This document shows, piece by piece, positions 25,034-34,168 of a stretch of DNA of 64,000 nucleotides; position 1 is the stretch's first letter, and the number at the start of each line of letters is the position of its first letter. The DNA is from Protofrankia sp963555925. Lineage in GTDB: Bacteria; Actinomycetota; Actinomycetes; Frankiales; Frankiaceae. The position numbers were made by a program, and so were the translations under genes. The stretch lies in NCBI GenBank assembly GCA_963555925.1, contig CAUVXJ010000042.1, positions 70,259-134,258 of the forward strand, in the 5' to 3' direction. The notes under the pieces were generated by a model, which was not told the DNA's origin, ran no database searches, and saw only the letters and a list, made by a program, of their open reading frames with translations.

Positions 25034-25166
25034 TCTCGGTAGCGTCGACAGACTGGATGGTGCCGACCTGGACGGGGTGGAGGGTCCTGAAATCGCCGTC
25101 CGCCCGGTCGCCACATGGGTCCCGACCAGGGACGATGCCCAGCGACCGCCGCAATAGGGACATCAT

Positions 25167-25346
25167 CTACCGGATCGAACGTGCGTTCCGCAGGCCCGGT
25201 AGTTCCTGACACTTCCGTGGGCGCGCAGGTAGGTAGCGATGTCGTAGGCGGCCAGCGTGGGGCCGGATCTGCCGGAAGAGGCGGGTGAGGTAGGCGTCGG
25301 TTTCCTCTGGTGAGGTTCCGCGTTTGTCGAGCAGCGCGGAGAACAT
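25167..25346 (-). pseudogene. PIN-type toxin relic
   Basis: The frame begins MFSALLD, the usual start of the PIN toxins paired with excisionase-type antitoxins, then jumps to unrelated sequence rich in Arg. The core acidic residues are lost. It starts 4 bases after the relic antitoxin stop, the spacing expected for such an operon. Confidence 0.4.
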
Positions 25347-25350
25347 CTGG

Positions 25351-25620
25351 TCAGCCTTCGGCCTTCTTGCGGGCGGCTTTCAGCGCCGCCCGAGTCTCGT
25401 CGGGGCTGATGTCGTAGAGGCCGAGACGCTCGGTGTCGGCGACCATGTCGGCGAAGGCGAGGTCGGCGGCGTTGCGTTGGCGTCGGCGGTACTCGAGGAG
25501 GTCGTCGAGTCGGACCTTGCGGTGGTGGCTGGGCTTCTCGAAAGGGATGGCGCCGTTCTCCAGCAGCCGAACCAGGGTGGTGCGGGAGATACGGAGCAGG
25601 AAGGTGTTGAGCCCGCACGA
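25351..25620 (-). pseudogene. Excisionase-type HTH antitoxin, 5'-truncated
   Basis: The frame gives RISRTTLVRLLENGAIPFEK then PSHHRKVRLDDLLEYRRRQR, ending with DETRAALKAARKKAEG. This is the MerR/excisionase-like winged helix of antitoxins paired with PIN toxins. The first helix and start codon are missing; a TAA interrupts upstream. With the adjacent MFSALLD fragment it forms a dead TA operon. Confidence 0.55.
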
Positions 25621-25698
25621 TTACCCGGCGAACAAGATCGTGCGGTTTGCGCCCATATTGAGCGTCGCTACGACCGTTTGAACCCGCCCCTCGCCGAG

Positions 25699-25870
25699 TC
25701 AATCATCTCGGATGGCCGACGTGCCGGGTTCGGGTAGTGGGCCGATGCCAGCGCTGAGTGGCGTCTGTTGCCGGAGTGATCGGTGGGGTCGGTGATTGTT
25801 GTATTCATCGCCGTAGTCGGTGAGGACCGTGGTTGCGTGTCGTTTGCTGAGGATGAGGAACCGGAACTGT
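25699..25870 (-). pseudogene. IS481/IS3-type transposase C-terminal fragment
   Basis: The frame reads KRHATTVLTDYGDEYNNHRP then HRSLRQQTP, the conserved region around the last catalytic Glu of DDE integrase-core transposases (YNxHRPHRSL). Only about 55 codons remain, and no terminal repeats were identified. Confidence 0.6.
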
Positions 25871-25940
25871 CCGGCCCATGCGGCTCACGGCCGGGATCGG
25901 GGTTTTGGAGCCCGACCGGGTGTACGGACCGGCATCGGGC

Positions 25941-26333
25941 CTACGGGGTCGCAAAGAGGCAGCGCGGTCCGGCGGCCTTCGTCAACCGGACGTCGAGTGT
26001 GGCCAGCTTTGTGTCCAGCGACTCGGCGAGCGCGACGTACCAACCGTCGTAGGCGGTGACATTCTCCCGCAGTTCCCACACCCTGGCGGCGAACGGTTCG
26101 TAGGCGAACAGCTCGACCCGCAGGCTCAGCAGGTCGGCGTAGGCCAGGGCTGCGGTGTCGGCTGAGATCTCGCTGGCCATGACGGCCCGGCGTAGCACAT
26201 TGGCGACCTCCACCGGCATGAGATGAGGCGCGGCCAGGTCATCTGTTGCGAGCAGGTGATCCGCCCAGGTGCCGATCTCGCCGCTGTCGACGAGCGCCGC
26301 CACGACCAGGCTGGAGTCGATGACGAGGCTCAT
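25941..26333 (-). CDS. VapC-like PIN-domain toxin
   Basis: 130 residues, normal PIN length. Acidic active-site residues are placed as expected: Asp in MSLVIDSSLVV, Glu in PHLMPVEVANVLRR, Asp in VTAYDGWYVALAE, and the last Asp in LATLDVRL. VapC enzymes cleave specific tRNA or rRNA when released from the antitoxin. It overlaps the antitoxin gene by four bases, so the pair forms one operon. All core residues are present, so it appears functional. Confidence 0.88.
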   Translation of the reverse strand: MSLVIDSSLVVAALVDSGEIGTWADHLLATDDLAAPHLMPVEVANVLRRAVMASEISADTAALAYADLLSLRVELFAYEPFAARVWELRENVTAYDGWYVALAESLDTKLATLDVRLTKAAGPRCLFATP

Positions 26334-26566
26334 CGACGGTCGGCGTCGCGATGACCGAGGATCGACTCGACCGACAACCGGCTGCCGACGCGTTGCTTGC
26401 GGTCACGGACGCGGGCCAGCAGCACCTCCGCGTCCGGCCGGCGGGCGAGCTCGATCAGTGCAGAACGCACATACTCCTGCAGCGAGCGTCCGCTGAGCGC
26501 GGCCCGGGAGGCAAGCTCGTCGCGAGTCTCGTCAGGGACATCCCGGATGGTGATCGCAGTGACCAT
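26330..26566 (-). CDS. VapB/FitA-type ribbon-helix-helix antitoxin
   Basis: 78 residues. The N-terminal ribbon (TAITIRDVPDETRDELASRA then ALSGRSLQEYVRSALIELA) is the RHH DNA-binding fold, and the C-terminal part neutralises the toxin. The ATG directly abuts an inverted repeat likely to be its own operator. It is the first gene of the TA operon and probably autoregulated with the toxin as co-repressor. Confidence 0.88.
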   Translation of the reverse strand: MVTAITIRDVPDETRDELASRAALSGRSLQEYVRSALIELARRPDAEVLLARVRDRKQRVGSRLSVESILGHRDADRR

Positions 26567-26583
26567 AGCAGCATTATGCTGCT
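26567..26583. promoter_or_regulatory. VapB operator palindrome at the start codon
   Basis: AGCAGCATTATGCTGCT has perfect 8-bp arms around one base and ends immediately before the antitoxin ATG. CATAAT within it can serve as a -10 box, so the message may be nearly leaderless. Confidence 0.6.
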
Positions 26584-26735
26584 AGAAGCAGCGCATAGCA
26601 AGCACGCGTGGCGTCGCGCTGACTACTGATCTATTCGCTTCGAGTTCGGTGAGTGCTTCGTCGGGATGTCCGGTGGCCGCGAGCGGCTGGGCGATGACGA
26701 AGCGGGATTCGACAATCTTGGCCCCTTCGTCATTA
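26582..26735 (-). pseudogene. Tetratricopeptide-repeat protein C-terminal scrap
   Basis: The frame reads ESRFVIAQPLAATGHPDEAL then TELEANRSVVSATPR, matching the final TPR helices of actinomycete NB-ARC/TPR proteins. About 45 codons survive, ending against the VapB operator. Confidence 0.45.
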
Positions 26736-26821
26736 GTTGTACGATTTTTTATATCCTGGGAAGGACGGCTGCCGATGACCCACCGACCTCCACCGGCGTG
26801 ACTCGCGAATGGACCCAGGTC

Positions 26822-27982
26822 ATGACCCCACCAACGATCGAACCCTTCGATGTGCGTGTCACCACCGCCGAGATCGACGACCTCCGCGATCGGCTGGCCC
26901 GGACCCGGTGGCCTGACCAGATACCCGACACCGCGTGGGAGTACGGCACCGAACGTGACTTCCTGGTCGAGCTGTGCCGGTACTGGAAGGACGACTACGA
27001 CTGGTCGGGCTTTCAGACCCGGGCCAACGCCTTTCCTCAGTTCACGACCGAGATCGACGGGCAGCGCATCCATTTCATCCACGCCCGCTCTCCTGAGCCG
27101 ACGGCCCGGCCCCTGCTGTTGACCCACGGTTGGCCGGGCTCGGTGGCAGAGTTCTGGCAGGTGCTCGGCCCCCTGTCCGACCCGGCAAGCCACGGCGGTG
27201 ATCCGGCCGACGCCTTCCACGTCGTCGCCCCGTCCCTGCCCGGCTACGGCTTCTCGGGTCCGACGACCGAGCGGGGATGGAACATCACCCGGGTTGCGGC
27301 CGCTTTCCTGGAGCTCATGACCCGCCTGGACTACGAGCGGTTCTTCGCGCAGGGAGGCGACTGGGGCAGCGCGGTCACCACCACGGTCGCCGGCCTGGCC
27401 CCCGAGCGGGTACGGGCCATCCACCTCAACCTGCTGCCGGCGCCGCCGCCGGACCGCAACGACCCAACCGCCGGCCTGGACGAAGCCGACCTGGCCATCC
27501 TGGCCCGAATGAAGCATTTCGCCGACCACGAGACCGCCTACCAGCGGATCCAGGCGACGAAGCCGCAGACGCTCGCCTACGGCCTCGCCGACTCGCCGGC
27601 CGGGCTCGCCGGTTGGATCGTGGAGAAGTTCCACGGGTGGAGCGACTGCGACGACAAGATCGAATCCCGCTTCAGTCGTGACCGGCTGGTCGACAACATC
27701 TCGATCTACTGGCTGACCGGGACGATCAACTCCTCGACCCGCCTCTACTACGAGTCGATCGGTCCCGGCCGGCACCACAGACCCCCGCCGATCACGGTCC
27801 CGCTCGGCCACGCCGCGTTCCCGGCCGAAATCATCCGGGCTCCTCGCAGCTGGTGCGAGGCGGCCTTCCCTACTCTGTGTCACTGGACGGATATGGCCCG
27901 GGGCGGCCACTTCGCAGCGATGGAGGAGCCCGAGCTGCTCGTCGATGACGTTCGCACATTTTTCCGCACCCAGCGGCTCTGA
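26822..27982 (+). CDS. Epoxide hydrolase (EHN type), copy 1
   Basis: 386 residues. An N-terminal EHN lid (about 1-105, RWPDQIPDTAWEYGTERDFL) precedes an alpha/beta-hydrolase core with oxyanion motif THGWPGS, nucleophile Asp in FAQGGDWGS and catalytic His in RGGHFAAMEEPE. The family opens epoxides to diols in lipid or xenobiotic metabolism. ATG at 26822 starts at the expected residue; upstream in-frame codons lack homology. Two paralogues lie at 39498 and 41837. It is probably cytoplasmic and monocistronic. Confidence 0.92.
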   Translation: MTPPTIEPFDVRVTTAEIDDLRDRLARTRWPDQIPDTAWEYGTERDFLVELCRYWKDDYDWSGFQTRANAFPQFTTEIDGQRIHFIHARSPEPTARPLLLTHGWPGSVAEFWQVLGPLSDPASHGGDPADAFHVVAPSLPGYGFSGPTTERGWNITRVAAAFLELMTRLDYERFFAQGGDWGSAVTTTVAGLAPERVRAIHLNLLPAPPPDRNDPTAGLDEADLAILARMKHFADHETAYQRIQATKPQTLAYGLADSPAGLAGWIVEKFHGWSDCDDKIESRFSRDRLVDNISIYWLTGTINSSTRLYYESIGPGRHHRPPPITVPLGHAAFPAEIIRAPRSWCEAAFPTLCHWTDMARGGHFAAMEEPELLVDDVRTFFRTQRL

Positions 27983-27984
27983 AC

Positions 27985-28007
27985 GGGTCTGTTGCGTTGG
28001 CGAGGTC
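27985..28007. repeat. 23-bp repeat shared with 43233
   Basis: GGGTCTGTTGCGTTGGC then (G/A)AGGTC occurs here just after the hydrolase stop, and again at 43233-43255 with one difference. GG-TCTGTTGC-like sequences are common at IS5/IS6-type element ends. No transposase is attached. Confidence 0.4.
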
Positions 28008-28169
28008 CGTCGTTTCGGCGTCCGGCGTCCGGCCAGACATGATCGAGGAATGCGTCGAGGCGCCGGCCGTCCGCGAGCTCCAAGGACTAGAATTGTCCGC
28101 CCCGACCTTGATCTGTCCAGATTGGCTTGGTCCTGTCCCTGCGGCTTGGGTTCTGGCAACAGTCCGTTA

Positions 28170-29279
28170 CTACGCCGTTGCCGGTACTGCGCCGACGAGC
28201 GACGGAAACGGAGTCAGCGTCAGTATCTCGTGCAGCGTGGCCAGCGTGAATACTCGACCTTCGGTATCTCTCACGACTGGGCCGAGCGTGTCGTTCACGC
28301 GCGCCCAGCCCATACCGCCTAGAATTGCGATCAGCGGGATGCCACCGAGCCGCTTGGATTCCTCACGCAGGCGTTCGAAACGAAGCGCCTTGTCTCGGGC
28401 GGTCCCTCCATTATTTGTGCCCTTACACTCAAGAATCGCACGAAGTATCCCGGCTCCATCGAACACTACGAAGTCCGGCGCTGGTGTGACCTGAACCTCG
28501 AATCTTTGGGAAATCTCGCTTTGATTGTGAGACCCTGTTCTTATAAAGGGGATACTGTTTTCCGTGAAAAGAGTATCCACCGCGTCTTCAAGTAGGTCCC
28601 CCCGTTGAGTCGATGTAGCGTCAAGAATCTGTCGGAACGCTCCGCCGTAGTGCCTTTGGTGCAAGAAGAGCGCGAACGGTACTCCTTCATCGGAAAATTT
28701 TTGAACGGAAAGCCAACCGTCCTCGGTGTCTGGCTTCTCCTGCTTTCTTCTAAGGCCACCCCCAGGATCACCAAAAAGAGTACCATCGATGATCTGTGTA
28801 AGGGTTCGAGCGGCTAGTGACGCCTGCTCAGCGCTAGCCGAGGTGCCGCTTCTCTCCATTGAGTCGATCTTCCCGGCTGATAACGACTTTAGACCGAGCG
28901 GCTCACCTGCCAGGGCGGTTGAGTGGGAAAACTCCTCCCTGGTCAGGCCCATGATGGTACGAAAGATGAGCAGGGTTCGAGAGTCACCGGCAATCGCCTG
29001 AGCCAGGTGCGCTTGATCGATGACTCTGAATCCGCTGGTTGCCGAATAGGCCCTGTCGTAAACTTTCTGAAAATACTCGCGCGAGTAGAAGGGTGATTCA
29101 TGGATATATGCAAAATCTGGCGCGAGGTGCGGTACATAAAGCTCACGGGCGATCTGAGCGAAAATCCGTCCATGCTCTCCGGTACCGTGACGCTGCGGTA
29201 TCAGCCTGATTTGCGCTACTCGGCGGTCCAGTGATTCTGCATTGATGACACTGGATACGGTTTCCGAAGAGTCGACCAT
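28170..29279 (-). CDS. Type II restriction endonuclease, PD-(D/E)XK fold
   Basis: 369 residues from ATG 29279, or 386 if ATG 29330 is used. The former follows the methyltransferase stop as TGAGATG, so translational coupling favours it. Near the C-terminus, TPAPDFVVFDGAGILRAILE then CKG gives the PD...ExK catalytic motif. The remainder (LTREEFSHSTALAGEPLGLK) resembles an XRE-like helical segment. It should cleave the site protected by the adjacent methyltransferase; the recognition sequence is not evident. Base composition is distinctly less G/C-rich than neighbours, with A/T-ending codons, so it was probably acquired horizontally. Confidence 0.75.
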   Translation of the reverse strand: MVDSSETVSSVINAESLDRRVAQIRLIPQRHGTGEHGRIFAQIARELYVPHLAPDFAYIHESPFYSREYFQKVYDRAYSATSGFRVIDQAHLAQAIAGDSRTLLIFRTIMGLTREEFSHSTALAGEPLGLKSLSAGKIDSMERSGTSASAEQASLAARTLTQIIDGTLFGDPGGGLRRKQEKPDTEDGWLSVQKFSDEGVPFALFLHQRHYGGAFRQILDATSTQRGDLLEDAVDTLFTENSIPFIRTGSHNQSEISQRFEVQVTPAPDFVVFDGAGILRAILECKGTNNGGTARDKALRFERLREESKRLGGIPLIAILGGMGWARVNDTLGPVVRDTEGRVFTLATLHEILTLTPFPSLVGAVPATA

Positions 29280-29280
29280 C

Positions 29281-30180
29281 TCAACCCACGTCGGACTGAA
29301 GTATGCCGGGTAGGTCCTCGGCAATATCATCGGCTATTCTTCGACGAGCTTCGTCAACGTATTCTTGATGGATTTCGAAGCCTCCTGATCGACGATCAAA
29401 TCTACGTGCCACGACTACAGTGGTCCCGCTGCCAGCAAACGGATCGATGACGACACCGTCTTCTGGGCTTGCGGCACGAATAAAGAACTCGGCCAAGCCC
29501 TCCGGCATGGCTGCCGTATGGGCAACGCCCCGGTGCTGATTGTAGGTCTGGGGAACGCTTACAACGTTTCCTGGGTCGGCGCCGCCCAAGAGGTAGGTCT
29601 TCGTTCGGTCACGCCCGAAGCCGGCCTTCGTGCTTCTTCGTCCGAGCTGGTCCATACTTCGTCTGGCGATTTCTGCCATGTCCGCCTTGTAAGGAGTACG
29701 AATCTGGTTTATGTCAAAATAAGGCTTGGCTCCGCGCGCAAAATGATAAACGTACTCAAAGCTGTCCTTGGTCCTCGGACCAAACCGGCCCGGCACGGCG
29801 TTGGGCTTCGCCCAGATATACGTCTCGATCCAACGCCATCCCATCTCCTGCATCGCGAGAACGAGCTGATAGACGTACGGATGGCGTTGACCCTTGAACG
29901 GGCCACTGTTCGCGACCCTGTTCTTGATGTTGAGAATTAGGCTGCCCGTCTCAGCGCAAGCATCGAACATCTCCCTGGCGAACGGCAAGAACCATTCTAC
30001 ATAGTTGTCCGGATGAATGCGGCTGTAGCTTCGGGCATCAGCGTATGGAGGACTCGTAAAAAACAGGTCGATGCTTTCCCGTGGAAGCGTGGGAAGCCAT
30101 TCCAGAGCATCGCCGAGCGTGACACCTTCCGCAAGAACCTGATCAAGAATCTGCTGTGACGGAACGGAGCGGAGAGCCAT
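29281..30180 (-). CDS. Site-specific DNA methyltransferase (beta class)
   Basis: 299 residues. The catalytic motif IV TSPPY (IDLFFTSPPYADARSY) comes before the SAM-binding motif I DPFAGSGTT near residue 245, the order of beta-class N6-adenine/N4-cytosine methylases. The SPPY form suits N4-cytosine but does not exclude adenine. It precedes the endonuclease gene, allowing protection first. Codon use matches that gene and differs from the chromosome around it. The ATG at 30180 begins a normal-length protein. Confidence 0.9.
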   Translation of the reverse strand: MALRSVPSQQILDQVLAEGVTLGDALEWLPTLPRESIDLFFTSPPYADARSYSRIHPDNYVEWFLPFAREMFDACAETGSLILNIKNRVANSGPFKGQRHPYVYQLVLAMQEMGWRWIETYIWAKPNAVPGRFGPRTKDSFEYVYHFARGAKPYFDINQIRTPYKADMAEIARRSMDQLGRRSTKAGFGRDRTKTYLLGGADPGNVVSVPQTYNQHRGVAHTAAMPEGLAEFFIRAASPEDGVVIDPFAGSGTTVVVARRFDRRSGGFEIHQEYVDEARRRIADDIAEDLPGILQSDVG

Positions 30181-30369
30181 GGCCGCATGCTAGCGGGAAG
30201 GTCCGACAGGTCCCGCGCTTCCCTCCTGGCCTCCTGCTCCGCCGTGTGTCCTGTGGGCGGAACCTCGTCGAGAGATGGGCGCGGGTGCAGGTCGCGACGC
30301 TCCGGGCGAGCACGGCCGGCAGGTCGCGCGCAGGCGGTCGCGCGGCGTGGCCGGCGCCGCGTCCTTGAT

Positions 30370-30537
30370 ATGGCAATGGAAGTAAAGCGACGGCCCGGTG
30401 TCACCCGGGTCTCCCGCAAGCATCAGGTCACCCTGCCCGTCGAGGTGCTTCGGGATGCGGGCCTTGCTCCCGGTGACGAACTCCGGGTGACCGCCGACGG
30501 GCGCGGCAGGCTGGCTGGGCGGTGCTCGCTGCACTGA
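30370..30537 (+). pseudogene. AbrB/SpoVT-type antitoxin, truncated or frameshifted
   Basis: The 55-residue frame starts with a complete swapped-hairpin AbrB fold (VTRVSRKHQVTLPVEVLRDA then GLAPGDELRV) and then runs out of homology after DGRGRL. Intact VapB/MazE-like antitoxins continue with a toxin-binding tail, and no toxin follows. The DNA-binding half might still be made. Confidence 0.5.
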
Positions 30538-30790
30538 TCCGACACCTCCCGGCAAGACTGCGGGCGCACCGGCCGGTCACCCCCGGCGCCAGCGTGCCAG
30601 GCCCTGTGCCGGAATGGGCACGACCGAGCGGGCGGTGGCGGTGGTGGTGGATGGAGATTTGTCGGAGGTCAAGAAGGCCGGTATGCGGAAGGGCTAGGGC
30701 ATGTCCGCGATCGTCCCCCCGATGCACGGGCGATCATTGTTGATATGTCTCAGTCGGCCGCGGCTCACGCGAAAACCCGCCCTCCTTTGC

Positions 30791-31525
30791 TCAGTGATTT
30801 CGCCGGAGGGTGGTGTCGGCCGAGGCGCGCCACGTACGTAGGTGTTCCTTCCCCGCACCGAGGGTGTGTTCCGTTGTATGGCCGACTGCCTCATTCATGC
30901 CCCGGCGCAGCATCCCGACGAGCCGGGCGTCGTGCATACAGATCGTGCGCGCGACCTCAGCGCTGCGGTCAAGCAGCTCTGCCGGGGATGTGATTTCGGC
31001 GACGAGCCCCGCGCGGAGCGCAGCCACGGCATCGAGGCGAAGTCCGCCGAGGGTCATCGCTTTCGCGGTCCGCAGGCCCACGGCTTCTACCAGATAGGCG
31101 GGTAGCCCTCCTCCTGGGTACGCGCCCACCCGAGCGTGGGTATCGAAGAAAACCGCATTTTCAGCTGCGATGATCCAGTCGCACGCGAGCGCAAGCTCCA
31201 AGCCGCCTGTGACCGCGGGCCCGTTGACTGCGGCAATGATCGGTTTTGGGGTCTGCCCAATTGAGTGCAGCAGAGCGGTCACTGTTGTGCGATCGGCGTT
31301 CGCTTCGGCGTACGCGGCGAAGTCGAGTCCGGCGCAGAAGGCTGACCCCGCCCCGGTAACGACGCATGCGCCGAGTGAGTCATCGTGGGCGAGATCGGCG
31401 AGCGCATCGGCGAACGCGGACACCAGGTCCGGACTGAGCGCATTACGTTGGGGCGAACGGTTCATCGTCACGGTCAGGACGCCGGCGTCCTTTGTGGCCA
31501 AGAGTGGGTCCTGCGCTGAGGTCAT
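30791..31525 (-). CDS. Enoyl-CoA hydratase/isomerase, copy 1
   Basis: 244 residues of the crotonase fold. The oxyanion loop CAGLDFAAYAE and the second NGPAVTGGLELALACDWIIA segment are clear. Catalytic Glu positions in the second loop are partly replaced (FFDTHARVGAYPGGG). The ATG at 31525 begins at the conserved N-terminus; upstream frame extension lacks homology. It lies downstream of an SDR gene in the same direction, so it probably serves fatty-acid or terpenoid side-chain degradation. Confidence 0.88.
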   Translation of the reverse strand: MTSAQDPLLATKDAGVLTVTMNRSPQRNALSPDLVSAFADALADLAHDDSLGACVVTGAGSAFCAGLDFAAYAEANADRTTVTALLHSIGQTPKPIIAAVNGPAVTGGLELALACDWIIAAENAVFFDTHARVGAYPGGGLPAYLVEAVGLRTAKAMTLGGLRLDAVAALRAGLVAEITSPAELLDRSAEVARTICMHDARLVGMLRRGMNEAVGHTTEHTLGAGKEHLRTWRASADTTLRRNH

Positions 31526-31634
31526 ACGAGCACTCCGTCCGTGAACAGTGTTTTGCCTGCTGTGGTTGCGGCCTGGGCGATGAGGAGATCCGCTGTGTGC
31601 CCGTGGCCGCAGCGGGGTACGTCCACCGTGCCGG

Positions 31635-32459
31635 TCACCTGTTCCACCGTCCCCCGAGGGCATCGAGCAAAGCGGCCGAAAAGACTGCTCCCGCGCTGCG
31701 AGCGCGGTCGACGGCGACGGCGGTCGCGGTCACACCGCGGCTGGCGTCGCTGCACAGGAACGCCAAAGCGTCGACAATCGAGTCCATGTCAGTACCCTGG
31801 ACGGCGTCGGGGAGCGTCTCCGCGGTGGGTACCGGACGATGGGTCGCCGCCGCGACCTCGCTCAACGCTCGCGCGGATTGCTTGGTCATCGCCCCACCGA
31901 TGACGACCGTGTTCACCCGGATGCCGTCTTCGAGGTACTCGACCGCGAGGCACCGCGTGAGATGGTCCAGGGCGGCCTTCGAGATCGCATAGACCACCTG
32001 GGTTGCCATCGCCTGGGTGCCCACGCATGAGGAGACGTTGACGATCGCGCCGCCGCCCGCGGTCCTCATGTGTTTCACCGCCGCCTGTGAACAGAAGAAG
32101 GCGCTGCGCAGATTCAGCGCCACACTCTCGTCGAACTGGGCAGGCGTCACATCGACGGTGGGGACGTACGTCGGCGTCCCTGAGCCCCCGACGTTGTTGA
32201 CGAGGGCGTCGATGCGGCCGTGCGCGGTGATCGCGGTGTCGATGAAACGCGTGCACTCGTCGGGCCGCGTCACGTCACCGGTTACAAAAATCATGGAGTG
32301 GCCCTCGGCGCGGAGGGCGGCGGCGACCTGTTCTCCACGGTCACTGCGACGCCCCACGCCGACCACCAGAGCGCCTTGCCGGGCGAAACTGCGGGCGGCC
32401 GCTCGACCAATCCCCGTGGTTACTCCCGTTACCGCGATCACTTTTCCGTCAAGGGCCAT
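31635..32459 (-). CDS. Short-chain dehydrogenase/reductase (SDR)
   Basis: 274 residues. The Rossmann motif TGVTTGIG, NNVGG, and catalytic Ser (NVSSCVGTQ), Tyr and Lys (YAISK) are all in place. GRRSD after strand 2 suggests NADP(H) preference. The C-terminal extension ARSAGAVFSAALLDALGG is unusual. Its start overlaps by 22 bases the end of a relic SDR, and an enoyl-CoA hydratase follows. The substrate is likely a hydroxyacyl or alicyclic compound. Confidence 0.88.
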   Translation of the reverse strand: MALDGKVIAVTGVTTGIGRAAARSFARQGALVVGVGRRSDRGEQVAAALRAEGHSMIFVTGDVTRPDECTRFIDTAITAHGRIDALVNNVGGSGTPTYVPTVDVTPAQFDESVALNLRSAFFCSQAAVKHMRTAGGGAIVNVSSCVGTQAMATQVVYAISKAALDHLTRCLAVEYLEDGIRVNTVVIGGAMTKQSARALSEVAAATHRPVPTAETLPDAVQGTDMDSIVDALAFLCSDASRGVTATAVAVDRARSAGAVFSAALLDALGGRWNR

Positions 32460-32659
32460 TTCAGTAATGCTCCAGCGTCGATGGGAAGGGTGACTCCGGT
32501 CACGAACCGCGAAGCGTCCGAGGCGAGCCGGCGGACCGCTTCAGATATGTCAGACGCATCGACATGGGTGACCGGCATTGCATGCATCGCTTGAAAGCCC
32601 TCGAGCGCGTCTTCACGCTGTGGCTCGGGCAGGTCTGGTCGGAACAGCTTGTACACTGA
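32438..32659 (-). pseudogene. SDR C-terminal remnant
   Basis: The last 73 codons read SVYKLFRPDLPEPQREDALE through VRRLASDASRFVTGVTLPID then AGALLK, the standard SDR C-terminus (substrate loop and LASD...VTG...DGG-type end). The Rossmann half and YxxxK are missing: upstream DNA switches to the tetR promoter region. The overlap with the next SDR start shows that the two were once coupled. Confidence 0.7.
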
Positions 32660-32727
32660 GGCACGGGCGGCGACTGGCCGCGTTGTGGACTCGGCTTTGT
32701 TCCATCTAGCAGCGATCGAGGGAAAAG

Positions 32728-33324
32728 GTGGGTGATCGGTCCGCTCCGGCCCGCGGACGTCCACGGAGCGAAGCTGCTCACCGGCGGATACTCCAGGCTG
32801 CGGTCGAGGAAATTGCGGAGGTCGGCGTCGACGCATTCAGCGTCGCGAACTGCGCCCGGCGGGCACACGTCAGCAAGGGGACGATCTACCTCCGGTGGCC
32901 CAACGCGCATGAGCTCATGGTGGACGCTCTGGCCTCGGTGGCGACCTGGCCGCGGGTGGCCGACCTCGGTGGGCTGCGCGCCGAGTTGGAGGCGGTCGCC
33001 GGAGCTATCGCGGACCGTGACTGGTGGCACGATTTGCAAATGCTGATGCGCTTTGTCGGGGAAGCGGAACGCCACCCCAGGCTCTTCCAGGAATACGAAC
33101 AGCGCACGGTAGTTGTTGGAGTGTGCAATGTGAGGGAAGTGTTCGACCGCGCCATCGCGCGGGGTGAGCTTCCTCCCGAGGTCGACCCGGGCGCTCTCGC
33201 GCTTGCGTTCGTGGGGGGGATTATGATCGGTCAGGAGCTTCTCCAGACGTCGGGGCACGAATTGCCGACTTCGCCAGCGGCGATCATCGCCACTGTTATG
33301 GCGCTTGCGGTGAAGACGTACTGA
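32728..33324 (+). CDS. TetR-family repressor
   Basis: 198 residues. The N-terminal HTH (RRILQAAVEEIAEVGVDAFS then VANCARRAHVSKGTIYLRWP) is canonical, and the C-terminal domain is the helical ligand-binding type with TetR_C-like GALALAFVGGIMIGQELL. GTG at 32728 gives the expected start. It sits between two catabolic gene sets; a 27-bp palindrome at 34292 is a candidate binding site. The ligand is likely an acyl-CoA or related compound, judged only from neighbours. Confidence 0.9.
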   Translation: MGDRSAPARGRPRSEAAHRRILQAAVEEIAEVGVDAFSVANCARRAHVSKGTIYLRWPNAHELMVDALASVATWPRVADLGGLRAELEAVAGAIADRDWWHDLQMLMRFVGEAERHPRLFQEYEQRTVVVGVCNVREVFDRAIARGELPPEVDPGALALAFVGGIMIGQELLQTSGHELPTSPAAIIATVMALAVKTY

Positions 33325-33358
33325 TACTGCGGGGAGAGACAGCATCGGGCGCACCGAA

Positions 33359-34168
33359 TCACCGATTGTTGAATGTTGGGTTCCGGCGCTCAAGAAACGC
33401 AGCCATAGCATCGCGTGAATCGTGTGTCTGGACAGCGAGGATCTGCGCCCGATCCTCGCGTTCCACCGCCGCGGCGAGGTCACCGGCTTGGTTGGGCCAG
33501 AACACGGATTTGGTACTGCGGACCGCGAACGGTGCGTGCGAGGTGATCTGTGCCGCCTTGGCGATGGCGACGTCCAGCAGGGCACCGTCCGGGACGACCT
33601 CGGTGACGATGCCGCGGCGCTCGGCCTCGTCGGCTGTGACGATCCGGTTGGTCAGCATGATGTCCAGGGCGGCCGAGGTGCCGGTCAGGCGAGGCAGTAG
33701 CCAACTGATGCCGCATTCGCCGGCGCCGAGTCCCATCCGGATTGCACCGACCCGGAAGACGGCGCTGGTCGCCGCGATGCGGATATCGGCCGCGAGCGCG
33801 AGACCGAGTCCAGCGCCCACGGCCGGGCCGTTCACCGCCGCGATAACCGGTTGCGGCAGGGCTCGAAGTTTGAGGGCGAGGCCGCTGGTACGTTGCTGGG
33901 CGGCGAACCGAACGGGGATGTCGAGGTCCTTGCGGTCTCTCGCGCCGGCGACGTCCGACCCGGCGCAGAATCCGCGACCTTCGCCCGTAATGATGACCAC
34001 GTCGATGTCAGTGCGGGTGTGCACTTTATCCAACGCCGCGTGCAGGTCGTTGATCAGCGGCCAGGTCAGGGCGTTCAGTCGGTGTGCACGCCGCAGAGTG
34101 ATCAGGACGGTCCGGGGAGCGATCTCCTCGACCGTGACGTCGTGGTCGGCTTCGGGTGTCGTGCTCAT
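33359..34168 (-). CDS. Enoyl-CoA hydratase/isomerase, copy 2
   Basis: 269 residues. The crotonase oxyanion loops (GFCAGSDVAGARD; NGPAVGAGLGLALAADIRIA) and the catalytic Glu-containing loop (MGLGAGECGISWLLPRLTG, Glu present) are intact, so hydratase activity is likely. ATG at 34168 begins MSTTPEADHDVTVEE; the open frame starts nine codons earlier. Its promoter faces the divergent D-aminoacylase gene across the TetR-like palindrome. It is convergent with tetR. Confidence 0.9.
   Translation of the reverse strand: MSTTPEADHDVTVEEIAPRTVLITLRRAHRLNALTWPLINDLHAALDKVHTRTDIDVVIITGEGRGFCAGSDVAGARDRKDLDIPVRFAAQQRTSGLALKLRALPQPVIAAVNGPAVGAGLGLALAADIRIAATSAVFRVGAIRMGLGAGECGISWLLPRLTGTSAALDIMLTNRIVTADEAERRGIVTEVVPDGALLDVAIAKAAQITSHAPFAVRSTKSVFWPNQAGDLAAAVEREDRAQILAVQTHDSRDAMAAFLERRNPTFNNR

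Noticed and set aside
25141..25165. GCAATAGGGACATC resembling the dispersed element
   Set aside because: Only about nine bases match and neither end is present, so chance is likely.
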